Shown here piece after piece: positions 8,296 through 16,256 of a DNA stretch of 64,000 nt; position 1 is the stretch's first letter; each line of letters opens with the position of its first letter. Origin of the DNA: DATLLN01 sp963720885 (GTDB taxonomy: Bacteria; Actinomycetota; Thermoleophilia; Gaiellales; JAICJC01); the NCBI GenBank assembly GCA_963720885.1, contig CAVRGW010000002.1:372001-436000 (forward strand), read 5' to 3'. The notes under the pieces are model-generated. The model was not told the origin of the DNA, did not search any database, and was given only the letters and a program-made list of their open reading frames with translations. The position numbers were made by a program, and so were the translations under genes.

Positions 8296-9293
8296 CTAGT
8301 CGGCAAGCAGGACGTGTGAGTAGGTGTTGAGGGTGAGCGCCTTATCGGCGTGCCCGAGCGCTGCGGAAATCTCGGTGATCGGCACGCCGCGCGCTACCTG
8401 TACGGACGCCCAACGATGCCGGAGGTCATGCGGTGAGTGGTGGGCAATCTCCGCGCGTTGGCAGGCCCGCGTCATCGCGGCGCGCAGGCTCGACTCGCGG
8501 AGGTCGGGGAAACCGGACCGTTTCGGTGGTCGGGCGGCGTCACTGCGAGGATGTCGGCGAGCAGCGCGTCAGGCAGGGGCACCCAGCGGCGCGCGGTTCG
8601 CGTCTTGCCCGAACGGATCCGGAAGCGGCCGCGCGCGGCGTCGACGTCCCGCCAGTCGAGCGCGACCATCTCGCCGACGCGCATACCGGTTTCGGCAAGC
8701 GTCGTCAGGGCGAGCCGGAATCGTGGCGCGATCTCGGCGACCATGCTCCGGACATCACTCGCACTCGGTGGCTCCATCTCGACGCGCTGCGACCGTGGCA
8801 GACGGATCCGAGGGCTACGCGCCGGGTTCGGCTCGATGCCAGCGTGGTCGAGTATGCGGCGGAGCGTCGAGAGGTAGACCCGCAGTGTCGACGACTTCGC
8901 GCCGGACGAGGCGATCCACTCCTGGATCTCGTCGGCGGTGATCGACTCGACTGGGATCGCGGCGAATGTCCGGTCGAGGTGACGGATATGCACGTCGAGT
9001 GCAGTCGCGGTGCGAGGGGCGACGTCGACGCGTGATCGCCGGTAACTGACCGCGGCCTGCCCGAACGTTGTCGGCGCCGGCGGCTCGACCCGCAGGGCAC
9101 TGAGCACCTCTCCGGGGTTTCGCCCAGCGGCAATCAAGCCGCCGACTAGGTCGCGGCGCGCCTTCGCTTCTTTCAGCGTGCGAAAGCTCCCCGCGTGCTT
9201 GACGGGGTAGGCCCGCCCGCCAAGTCGATAGCGCACGGCGTAGCGCGTCTCGCCGCTGCCGGTACGGCGCTTGGTGATGGTCAAGGTCGGCAA
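8296..9293 (-). CDS. int: Phage-type tyrosine recombinase/integrase (frame-disrupted)
   Basis: About 332 residues if one frameshift near 8508-8513 is ignored. The N-terminal arm-binding domain (residues 1-65) is followed by a SAM-like core-binding domain (about 75-155) and the catalytic domain. Visible catalytic residues are Arg in ETGMRVGEMV, Lys in IRSGKTRTARR, HDLRHRWAS (His-x-x-Arg), GHADKAL (His) and the nucleophile in LNTYSHVL. The last three lie in the shifted frame; the break is at a ttt/cccc run (one base short). The TTG start at 9293 has a gaggagg ribosome site five bases away. It should excise and insert the element at the 20-bp core. Confidence 0.88.
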
Positions 9294-9310
9294 CTTGGCC
9301 TCCTCGTATC

Positions 9311-9394
9311 GGACTCTGTGACGAGACCGACACTACCAGCCGTAGCGGGCGAGCGGGAGAGGAGACCTGTCACAGAGTCCACCCCGCTCGCCCG
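9311..9394. promoter_or_regulatory. Nested inverted repeats between excisionase and integrase genes
   Basis: Two 12-bp perfect inverted repeats interlock: ggactctgtgac (9311-9322) with gtcacagagtcc (9369-9380), and cgggcgagcggg (9346-9357) with cccgctcgcccg (9383-9394). They fill the gap between the HTH gene and int, a natural operator for int or a binding site for the HTH protein. Confidence 0.6.
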
Positions 9395-9411
9395 TCGGGC
9401 ACAGTACCGCC

Positions 9412-9627
9412 TCACTGTGGCACCTGCCCGTTCGTGAACGTGTTCGCGTCGATCAGCGCCAGTACGTCGCCGCGACGGACGTAGGACTTCCGCAGGCCGG
9501 GGATCTGGACGACGGGCACCTGGCGCATGACCGCCTCCGCCGTCGCCCGCTTGACGCCCAGCTCGAGCATCAGCCCCTTCGTGTCCAGCAACTCAGGCAG
9601 CGGCGACGGTATCCCGAGGCTGGTCAT
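9412..9627 (-). CDS. Excisionase/MerR-type helix-turn-helix protein
   Basis: 71 residues, intact. LLDTKGLMLELGVKRATAEAVMRQ forms a winged-helix recognition unit and RKSYVRRGDVLALID is the wing segment typical of DNA-binding excisionase-family proteins. It lies directly upstream of int in the same direction, so it is the best candidate for the recombination directionality factor. A shared promoter region lies upstream of 9627. Confidence 0.75.
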   Translation of the reverse strand: MTSLGIPSPLPELLDTKGLMLELGVKRATAEAVMRQVPVVQIPGLRKSYVRRGDVLALIDANTFTNGQVPQ

Positions 9628-9656
9628 TGGGCGCCGCCACGTGGATACTCACCGGG

Positions 9657-9989
9657 ATGCCCCGCTGGCGGACAATCATCGTAGGCTTGGTGTTCCTCGT
9701 CCTGGCAGGCGCGGTCGGACTCATTGCGCTGGGGCCCGCGCACGGCAGCTCGCCGCCAACTCCGCCAGCGCTGCCGAACCTGGTCGGCCCGATCCCGTAC
9801 GTTGACGGCAGCCCTGAGGTGCGCGCCGAGCTCGTCAATCTCATGAGGCAGAGCGGGTACACCGCGATCACCTGCACAACGCGCCAGCACCAAGTGAACT
9901 GCGATGCCACATCCCCGGACGGTCTGCCCACCAACCTCGGATTCGAGTTCGGGCACCACCGAGCCGTCGGCTGGACACAATCCGAGTAG
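9657..9989 (+). CDS. Small exported protein, paired-cysteine family (paralogue of 24909-25223)
   Basis: 110 residues. MPRWRTIIVGLVFLVLAGAV is a signal anchor or uncleaved signal peptide. The exported part ends in C-x8-C, then CDATSPDG and GWTQ. The same closing pattern (C-x9-C, CDAISPDG, GWTK) appears in the lipoprotein at 24909-25223, so they are paralogues within one element. The ATG at 9657 is preferred over an upstream TTG because it starts the hydrophobic segment. Function unknown; it faces the outside of the membrane. Confidence 0.65.
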   Translation: MPRWRTIIVGLVFLVLAGAVGLIALGPAHGSSPPTPPALPNLVGPIPYVDGSPEVRAELVNLMRQSGYTAITCTTRQHQVNCDATSPDGLPTNLGFEFGHHRAVGWTQSE

Positions 9990-10001
9990 GCGGGATCGAC
10001 G

Positions 10002-10326
10002 ATGCGCAACCGTGTCCTGATCCTCGTGATCCTCGGCGTGTTCGTCGCGGTGCCCGGCGCGATCCTCGCGTTCCACACCGCGCCGGCGCCGGCGCACGTC
10101 AATCCAGGCGTCCAGCGCCTTCTCGACTACATCGACGAGCACGGCCCGGCCGGTGCCGACTGTGTCGCCGCTGGCCGCATCGTGACCTGCACGACTCACG
10201 GGCGCGATGAGTTCGGAGCGCTGACCCGGGCGCTGTACAACGCGCCGGCCCCCGGGAAGTTGCGAGGGGCGCGGAGATGTCACCGTGTGCTACGTGGGCA
10301 ACAAGGTGCCGAAAGACTTCTTCTAG
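10002..10326 (+). CDS. Small exported protein with C-x8-C motif (frame-disrupted)
   Basis: MRNRVLILVILGVFVAVPGAI is a signal peptide or anchor. The exported part has ADCVAAGRIVTC (C-x8-C), matching the cysteine spacing of the neighbouring 9657 protein. After about residue 78 the frame breaks at a ccccc run. Removing one C restores a C-terminus with two more cysteines that ends in VPKDFF at 10326. It lies 12 bases after the 9657 gene and is probably in the same transcript. Confidence 0.55.
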
Positions 10327-10331
10327 TCGCG

Positions 10332-10621
10332 TCAGCGGAGCACCGCCTCGACCCGCGCCCATCTCGCGGCAATCGAGCGACGAACGCCTCGACGCCGGCT
10401 GCCCGTAGTGCGTCGATCCACTCTGTCTGTTCGCGGCTGACGCGGCCACGCTCGGCCTTGATCTCGATCGCGATCGCGCGGGCGCCACGGACTGCGAAGA
10501 TGTCCGGCCAGCCGGCGACGGTACCGATCGAGCTCCGCTGATGGACGAACTTCCAGCGGCGCAGCGTGAGGAGTTGCTCGATCGCCGCCTGATGATGCCG
10601 CTCAAGCGCCGCCGCGGTCAC
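10332..10621 (-). CDS. VRR-NUC domain nuclease (frame-disrupted near C-terminus)
   Basis: A compact domain of about 95 residues. It contains GWPDIFAVRG (catalytic Asp) followed by AIEIKAERGRVSREQ (the E-x-K of the PD-(D/E)xK fold and the conserved serine/glutamine), then WIDALRAAGVEAFVA. Stand-alone VRR-NUC proteins are common in phages and satellites and cut branched or free DNA. A one-base shift near 10380 precedes the natural ending VEAVLR. The GTG start at 10621 overlaps the upstream TGA (GTGA), showing translational coupling in the replication operon. Confidence 0.75.
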
Positions 10622-10971
10622 GACTCCTCCGCCTTCCGCCGCCGATGCGCCCGCACCCGACACTTCCCGTCGTGGTACTGCTGGCCACGCCGCTCCGGCA
10701 ACCACTCCTCGCCGCACCCCGGACACACGACGGGGTCGATCGGATCGATAACGTGCTCGAAGACGCCGTTGCGGATCTCCATCGGTCGGCCCGTCACATC
10801 GACGTGCCGGCCCCACTGATCGCGCAAGTCGTAGTGCGGGACGCAAGACCAGTCAACGAAGATCCCGCGCGACTCCCACTCAGCCACTTGGCGTTGCCAC
10901 TGGCTCTGGATGGTCACGACCGACCCCGCTTGCGTAACTTCTTCTTTCCTATCCCTCCCGCGTGACCGCAT
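10618..10971 (-). CDS. Hypothetical zinc-finger-like phage/element protein
   Basis: Up to 117 residues, possibly starting at an internal GTG. The C-terminal part has CPGCGEEW, then HDGKC, a possible Cys-rich zinc site followed by a basic RAHRRRK tail. The N-terminal half is not recognised. It is sandwiched between the AAA ATPase and VRR-NUC genes and coupled to the latter, which suggests a role in element DNA replication or processing. That role is inference from position. Confidence 0.55.
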   Translation of the reverse strand: MRSRGRDRKEEVTQAGSVVTIQSQWQRQVAEWESRGIFVDWSCVPHYDLRDQWGRHVDVTGRPMEIRNGVFEHVIDPIDPVVCPGCGEEWLPERRGQQYHDGKCRVRAHRRRKAEES

Positions 10972-11158
10972 CGCCGGTTATAGGCGCAGCCGTTTTGCGA
11001 GAAGACCTGCCCCCTGGGTGGGGCGAGGTTGAACAGTGCGGCGAGGGGGTGGTAGTGCTGCTGCGGTTGGTGGGTTCGTGACAGATTGTTAAGTGCGTGC
11101 GCTGCGCTGATCTGTGCGTCGCCGAGGGGCTCGCGCCAAGTCTGGTAGGGCGTGGCGC

Positions 11159-11266
11159 TTGGCGCGACTGGCGCGACTGGCGCGACCGCATGGTTACGCC
11201 AAGAAGTCGCATCCCCGCGCGCGCGAACCCTCAAGTAACCATCGACCATCGCGCCAGTCGCGCCAA
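11159..11266. repeat. Iteron-like 9-bp repeats within an 18-bp inverted repeat
   Basis: ggcgcgact occurs twice in tandem with a third copy ending in c (11161-11187). The 18 bases ttggcgcgactggcgcga (11159-11176) recur as their exact reverse complement at 11249-11266. They lie at the 3' end of the RepA-like ATPase gene, a common place for replication origins of small elements. Part of the pattern may simply encode a Trp-Arg-Asp repeat. Confidence 0.5.
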
Positions 11267-12611
11267 CGTTCCCGCTCCACCTCGAGGTTGGCGCGAGCCT
11301 CGACGGGAGCCTCCGGATGCTGGCGGCGTCGACCCGTCGCGGGTGGATTACGCCGAGGTCTTGAGCGGCGCGCTGCACCGTCCGCCACGCGTGGCCGGCG
11401 TCCGCCGCCGCCTGCTGGAGTTGGTCGGTCGTACGACCTCCACCGGCGAGTTCGTCTGCGAGCCATCGCGTCGCGCGTCCGATCGCTGTGTCCTCGGCGG
11501 GCGCTGTGCGCCGCTCGAGCTTTCGAATGCGGTTGCGGATCTCGGGGTAGTCGAGGTCGCTGGTGCCGTGAAGGGTCAGGCATGGCGCGCGCATCTCGGG
11601 CTGGCCATCCACGGCCTCGAGCAGTCGCTCCTCGATCTTCAACCTGAGCGTGTCTGCGCGGCCTGGTCAGGTTGTGCTTCTCATGCGAGACGAGCCTGTA
11701 TGGGTTGTCGCGCTTGCTGAGGCCGCCGTCGGCTTCCGGGTCGATCGTCAGGAAGAACGCGCTCCGCGCGATCTGGCTGACCGCCCAGGCGTGCGCGATC
11801 TGCGAGAGCGGGTCACCATCCGTGCGCTTCGTGGGGTGGGCGACGAGCAGTACGACGGCACCGCTGTCTCGGGCGACGCGGGCGACGGGCATGAGCGCGC
11901 CGCGGACGACGCCCTTGTCGAGATCGGCGACATCGACGTGGTTCGTCCACGGGTCGAGGACGATGAGGCGGACGCGGTGTTCGGTGGCGAGGCGAGCGAG
12001 CTCGTCTGTGTCGCGGGGCAGGAGCACACCGAGGTCGTCGTCGCGCAGCGCCTCTGTGATGAAGACGCGGTTGAGGTCGGCCCCGGCAGCCTCGAGGCGA
12101 GGCCGGATGACGGCGCCGGCCGCGTCTTCCTCGGCGAGGAAGATGTAGCGCCTGACCCGGTGCAGGTCAACTCGGCGGCGAGCCAGCCGGTGAACAACGT
12201 CTTACCGAGGCCTTGCGTGCCGCAGACGACGGTGAGCGTGCCAAGCGGCATCCGCAGCTTGGGGTGGAGCATCGCGAGCTGGATGCGGCGGACCTCGGCG
12301 AGGCTCACCAGGCGCAGCCGATCGTCGCCGGGCTTGGCGGGTGCGGCGAGTAACGCGCGGGCGATGCCTTCCGGGTCGTTACAGCCCTTGCACGCCGCGG
12401 CGACGCCACCGCCGAGGAGATCGTGAAGCACCGCGTCGTACCCGTCATTGCAACCAGGGCACGGGCTGATCGCGACACCGCCAGCTTTGAGATCGGCCGT
12501 TGCCCGATGCTCGAGCTGGTCGACGCGGTGGCCGAGGCGGGTGGCGAGCTCCGCGGCTCGCTCGACGCTGGGGAGTGTCTTCACGCCGCTCGAACTCCGC
12601 GGTCGGGCCAA
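11194..12611 (-). CDS. AAA/RecA-fold RepA-like replication ATPase (frame-disrupted)
   Basis: Reads as one protein of about 470 residues across at least two frameshifts (near 12140-12190 and 11660). An N-terminal Cys-x2-Cys region (CPGCNDG...CKGCNDP) precedes Walker A GTQGLGKT (about 137), Walker B RLIVLDPW (about 215) and VLLVAHPTKR (sensor). A winged-helix region, TVQRAAQDLGV, lies in a third frame. This is the layout of RepA-type helicase/primase ATPases in actinobacterial integrative elements and phages. It is the central gene of a minus-strand operon beginning with the HTH gene at 13016, and probably drives replication of the excised element. Confidence 0.72.
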
Positions 12612-12775
12612 CGGTCCTCGGCGATCGCGAGCATGTCGATGTGCGCTGTGTTCACCGCCTTGCGGAGTTGGCGCGTCTCACCCGCCAACGTCTCGACGCG
12701 GTAGGTCAGGAGTTGCCACAGCAGCAGCAGTTCGACGATGCGGAGCGGATCAGGTTGCGGAGTAAGATTCGTCAT
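12581..12775 (-). CDS. Small helical hypothetical protein
   Basis: 64 residues from MTNLTPQPDP. The middle (IVELLLLWQLLTYRVETLAGETRQLRK) is a long amphipathic helix with coiled-coil character. It overlaps the HTH gene upstream and the ATPase start downstream, so it is part of the same tightly coupled operon. Function not recognised. Confidence 0.55.
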   Translation of the reverse strand: MTNLTPQPDPLRIVELLLLWQLLTYRVETLAGETRQLRKAVNTAHIDMLAIAEDRWPDRGVRAA

Positions 12776-13016
12776 GCGCGGTCGCCTCCGCGTTGGTTTC
12801 ACGAGCGCCCGGGTCTGCGTCCGGGCGTTCGTCGTTCGGGGGGCCTGGGGTGACCAGCGCGAGCACGTCCGACTCGAGGTAGCGGACGGTGCGGTGGCCG
12901 AGCACGATCTTGGGGAGCCGGCCTCGATCCGCGAGGTACCGCACGTAGCGTGGCGTGACGTTGAGCGCCGTTGCGGCCTGGCCCGGCGTCAGGAGTGTTC
13001 CGTGTTCGGTGTTCAT
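12750..13016 (-). CDS. Excisionase-family helix-turn-helix DNA-binding protein
   Basis: 88 residues from the ATG at 13016. LTPGQAATALNVTPRYVRYLADRGRLPKI is a MerR/excisionase-type recognition helix and GHRTVRYLESDVLAL the wing. It heads the replication operon. The AT-richer 13,017-13,230 stretch upstream is the likely divergent promoter, so it may autoregulate this operon. It is a second, different HTH protein from that beside int. Confidence 0.75.
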   Translation of the reverse strand: MNTEHGTLLTPGQAATALNVTPRYVRYLADRGRLPKIVLGHRTVRYLESDVLALVTPGPPNDERPDADPGARETNAEATAHDESYSAT

Positions 13017-13232
13017 GGTGTGGATTGTGTATCTTCTTGTTGTGCCATACCAGGCAGAACCCACCCAGGGGTTTTCTACAAAGTGGAACGGGGACTATGC
13101 GGTCCTGCCGGCTAGCTTCGGAGGCCCCGCGGCGATGCCGAGCGGACTTGGCGCCGTGGTTCTTGCACCGGCGCCACCGCCGGGCCCTGCAGTGCGTCGC
13201 GCGGCACATGGGTGCTGCCCGATCCGTGCAAG

Positions 13233-13695
13233 ATGATGTTCTGGCCGATCGTCCTCGACCACCCAGTCGTCGAGATCGAGATCGGCGTCGTCAACGAACG
13301 ATCGGTCTGCGTGTCGGCGCGGTTCGAACACCCGGACGTTGGCGTGAAAGCAACTGGCCTCAGAGTGCGACTCGACGAGCTCGTGCGATGGACGGTCGAA
13401 CACCAAGCCTTTATCGCCGACTCACTGCGTCTGGATGGTCACGGACCCGATCCGCGCCTACGGCGACCCTCAGCGGACTGCCCAGCTGCGTCGAGGCAAG
13501 GTTGGCCGCCCCAGGCTCACGGAGGACGAGTTGCGCCGAGACGCACAAGTGTTCCTCCACGCAGAGCGCGCCGGAATGTCGGGCCGAGAGGCGGTTGCCG
13601 GCCTCCACAACTTCACGCCATACGCCGCCGACAAACGGATACGGTTCGCCCGCGACGCCGGGCTGCTTCCACCGGTGACTCGCCGACGCGTTTAG
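13233..13695 (+). CDS. Hypothetical element proteins in two overlapping frames; second is an 86-residue HTH-like protein
   Basis: The first frame, from MMFWPIVLDHP (13233), encodes a beta-rich segment of about 68 residues with no natural stop. A second frame begins at the ATG at 13435 and is clean to TAG at 13695. It encodes 86 residues with KVGRPRLTEDELRRDAQ and AERAGMSGREAVAGLH, an HTH-like region with a basic RRRV tail. Either two overlapping genes or one frameshifted gene. They diverge from the HTH-led operon, so a regulatory role is possible. No family was recognised. Confidence 0.45.
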
Positions 13696-13775
13696 TCGAT
13701 CGCGCAAACCGGCACGCGATCGTAGGCCGGTGAACCTTCAGGCGCGGTTTGCGGTGGTGAACCCGCCGCCAGCGG

Positions 13776-14324
13776 TCACCCCGGCATCGGCCACGTTCGG
13801 TGCTTCTCAAAATGCGTTTGTCCACTGTCGAGGACTGCCGGCCAGTCGTTCCGGATGGGTTCGACTTCACACTCGTCGATCAACATCCGGATGAACTGCT
13901 CGAGCGCGATCCGTCCGGTCGGCACGTGACTGTTAGCGGTCAACGCGGGCGAGCATCGATCATGGAGGTTTGCGTGGAGATGCGGCTCCGCCACTCCCTC
14001 GATCTTGGGGTGCCAGTGATAGACGAGCAACTCGTGGTCGCCATCGAGCAGCGTGTAGTGCCACGCGGAGATCCTCGCACGCCATTTTCCGCGAAAACCT
14101 TCGCCCTTGACGATGTGGTACTCCTGCTGGACTCTCATGGCGAGATCGTGGCCCGCCGACCGGAGTAGCGACGGCTCGTTCCGGTTGAGGAGAAGAAGGT
14201 GCGGGCCACCTTCCTCGTAGCCACCGCGTTGTGGCCGCAGGATGTCGGTGGTGACACAGGAGACTGCCCGTTGCAGCATGTCCAAATACGCAGCAGCCGC
14301 CGCTCTGGGTTTGTTACCGGGCAA
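13776..14324 (-). CDS. Conserved hypothetical protein with HWHP and THFEKHRTW-type motifs
   Basis: 182 residues, intact. ISAWHYTLLDGDHELLVYHWHP, then PHLHANLHD, then PTGRIALEQFIRMLIDEC and DWPAVLD, define a conserved hypothetical type that I recall only as unnamed actinobacterial proteins. The clustered histidines could bind metal. It starts 11 bases inside the small gene upstream, so the two are translationally coupled; such a pair could be a toxin-antitoxin or regulatory module, but nothing in the sequence proves it. Confidence 0.6.
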   Translation of the reverse strand: MPGNKPRAAAAAYLDMLQRAVSCVTTDILRPQRGGYEEGGPHLLLLNRNEPSLLRSAGHDLAMRVQQEYHIVKGEGFRGKWRARISAWHYTLLDGDHELLVYHWHPKIEGVAEPHLHANLHDRCSPALTANSHVPTGRIALEQFIRMLIDECEVEPIRNDWPAVLDSGQTHFEKHRTWPMPG

Positions 14325-14580
14325 GTGGGAGGAGCATGGCGACGCTCGACACGTCTGCCCGGTGCGCCGTCGTGGCGTACTCGCCTTCGTTCCAACGACG
14401 ACAGAACTCCGCGCCCGAAATCCCCAGTCGGCGCCGCGCCTCTCGATCGAGGATCGCGAGCCCTTCCGCGCGCGTCATCTCCCGCGGCCCCTGCACCGGC
14501 ACCGCGCCCGAAGAGGGCCGAACCTTGCTGAAGAGCCGCGCTCCACGCGTGCGACGTGAGGTGTACTTCTGCGGTTCCAT
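14314..14580 (-). CDS. Small partner protein of the HWHP gene
   Basis: 88 residues from MEPQKYTSR. The C-terminal half (EGLAILDREARRRLGISGAEFCRRWNEGEY, then VAMLLPLAR) looks like a helical protein of antitoxin or regulator size. The frame upstream also encodes MARGRYKQTVPVTKKVVGEA from 14695. The two stretches would join into one protein if an aaaa run near 14628 had one base more or fewer, so the true start may be 14695. Confidence 0.5.
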   Translation of the reverse strand: MEPQKYTSRRTRGARLFSKVRPSSGAVPVQGPREMTRAEGLAILDREARRRLGISGAEFCRRWNEGEYATTAHRADVSSVAMLLPLAR

Positions 14581-14757
14581 CACGGAAACGACATCGACCG
14601 CGGCACGCTTGTCCTTGAGGTGGAATTTTCCACCAAGCTTCGCCCACGACCTTCTTGGTGACGGGAACTGTCTGCTTGTAGCGGCCGCGGGCCATGGGAT
14701 ACGAACCCTACACGGCCCCAAGGCTGGCCACCGCTCAGCCAGCCTCAATGAAGCGGA

Positions 14758-15237
14758 TCACTCGCCATCTCGAATCGCTCTCTCCCAGCGCGCGTCGCCG
14801 TCCACCGGCTTCAGCTTCGGCGGCTCAGGCTTGCTCTGCCGACCATTCTCGACCCACTCCGCCCGCCGCCGCTGCCACACCGCCGCCGGCGACAGCCCCT
14901 CGTCTTCGAGATCGACGATGCGCCAACCCAATCTGACGCGCGCCAACGGCGACATGCCGAACCTGTCCTCGAGCTGGCGCGCCTCCGCCGACAACGTGCG
15001 CGACCAACCCCCCGACTCCGCGCGATTCCGAACCTCCGCCAACCGCGCCAACGCCGGCACATCTCCCTCCGGATCCCACATCGTCGCCATCGGACTCGCC
15101 CACATCACGGCCCACCAATCGAGGGTCGCTTTGCTCAGCGTCTTCGCTCCGGGCAAGACGGGCACTGGGCCATCACGACCAGCCGCAGGCAACTCAACCA
15201 CGCCCACCGCAGGCCGCGGCCCCGGCTTCGCCGCCAC
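14758..15237 (-). CDS. Terminase small subunit-like phage protein
   Basis: 159 residues, intact. The order of features matches P27-like actinophage small terminases: a PGPRPAVGVVELP leader, a KATLDWWAVMWASPMA segment, LARLAEVRNRAES, then LEDRFGMSPLARVRLGWRI. It sits beside an HNH gene, as in many phage packaging modules, but no large terminase or portal follows. In satellites a lone small terminase can redirect helper-phage packaging. Assignment rests on motif pattern only. Confidence 0.55.
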   Translation of the reverse strand: MAAKPGPRPAVGVVELPAAGRDGPVPVLPGAKTLSKATLDWWAVMWASPMATMWDPEGDVPALARLAEVRNRAESGGWSRTLSAEARQLEDRFGMSPLARVRLGWRIVDLEDEGLSPAAVWQRRRAEWVENGRQSKPEPPKLKPVDGDARWERAIRDGE

Positions 15238-15341
15238 TGGCTCACCGCGCGACCCCCCGGTTTCTATGCATTAGATCCATCAAAAGTGTGCTGGGGCACG
15301 GGTGCCCGACGCAGAGGTTTCTCGACTGCACTCCCGCCCCC

Positions 15342-15872
15342 CTACCCACGTGGCCCCGCGACGTTGTGTGCCTTCCGACTGTTCTCTCGTCGGCATACGA
15401 TTCGGAGGTTCGACTCGCCGAGCACGGCTCCACCACGCGCGACGGGATGGATGTGGTCGACGGTGAGGTCAGTGCATGGGTGTGCTGCGTGGCCGAGATC
15501 GCCGGGGCACCAGTGGCCGTGCTCGCTGATGTGCTGGCTGAGGAGGCGCTCCCGCAGCTGGCGGTATTCGACGGTGTGCAGGTGCGCCCGCTGCTGGTTG
15601 TGTCGCCGGTTCTCGGCGGGGGCGCAGCGGGGGCGAGGCCACGCTTGCCGTCGCGCTGGTTGACGCGGCCGCACTTCGGGCAGAGGCGGGCAAGCACGGG
15701 CTTTAGATGGGCGGCCTCCGCCGTGCCCGATCTTGACGGGCACGCGACCGCTGGTCACGCGTCCCTCGCTGTCGTTCGTCTCGACCGGGATGAGCGCGGC
15801 GTTGGCCTGTGCGCGTTCGCTGGCACGCGACGGGCGGATGAGAACGTCGCGGGCGTCGGTGTCGCGCTCCAT
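15342..15872 (-). CDS. HNH endonuclease (frame-disrupted)
   Basis: The C-terminal half holds the HNH core: LTVDHIHPVARGG (the DH pair), then SNLRIVCRRENSRK (the second H/N element). The matching zinc ribbon (ARLCPKCGRVNQRDG) is in another frame, 15,630-15,697, so at least two shifts separate the start at 15872 from the nuclease core. Phage-type HNH proteins next to small terminases nick DNA during packaging. The neighbouring terminase-like gene supports this. Confidence 0.7.
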   Translation of the reverse strand: MERDTDARDVLIRPSRASERAQANAALIPVETNDSEGRVTSGRVPVKIGHGGGRPSKARACPPLPEVRPRQPARRQAWPRPRCAPAENRRHNQQRAHLHTVEYRQLRERLLSQHISEHGHWCPGDLGHAAHPCTDLTVDHIHPVARGGAVLGESNLRIVCRRENSRKAHNVAGPRG

Positions 15873-15942
15873 CGTCTCAGTGTATCAGTCCAGTCGATGC
15901 GGCCAGGGTTTCGGATCGCCTCAGTCGATGTAGGATCGGCCC

Positions 15943-16163
15943 CGTGCGTGACCCCGACGATGCCATGGGCACCCTTGAGCGTGACCGGGAGACAGCACTC
16001 CGACTGCTTGCCGTCGTCCGTGAGTTGAGCAGCGTGTCGGCGGCGAAGGATGGGATCTGGGGTTGGGCGCTTTTCCGGCTAGGCCGAGGCCGTCGCCAAG
16101 CTGGCTGAGTTCGGGGAGCACTTCAGGATTCCAGGGCGTCCAGCTCGCGCAACAGCCCGATGA
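15943..16163 (+). CDS. Small hypothetical protein (frame-disrupted, weak)
   Basis: A GTG-started frame (VRDPDDAMGTLERDRETALRL...) of acidic helical character shifts near 16,080 into AEAVAKLAEFGEHFRIP and ends at 16163. It lies alone between the HNH gene and the large secreted protein. No family is recognised and it may not be real. Confidence 0.3.
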
Positions 16164-16256
16164 TCGTAGCGACGCTGATCCGAGGCGCCGCGACCTCCTC
16201 GACCGCGTCAACGAGGAGTCGAGTTGTCGTGCTCCGGCGCGCGCGGCGCCGCGTGG

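Noticed and set aside
8296..9293. Integron integrase (IntI)
   Set aside because: Domain order and size are those of phage integrases with an arm-binding N-terminus; no IntI-specific insert between the patches is visible.
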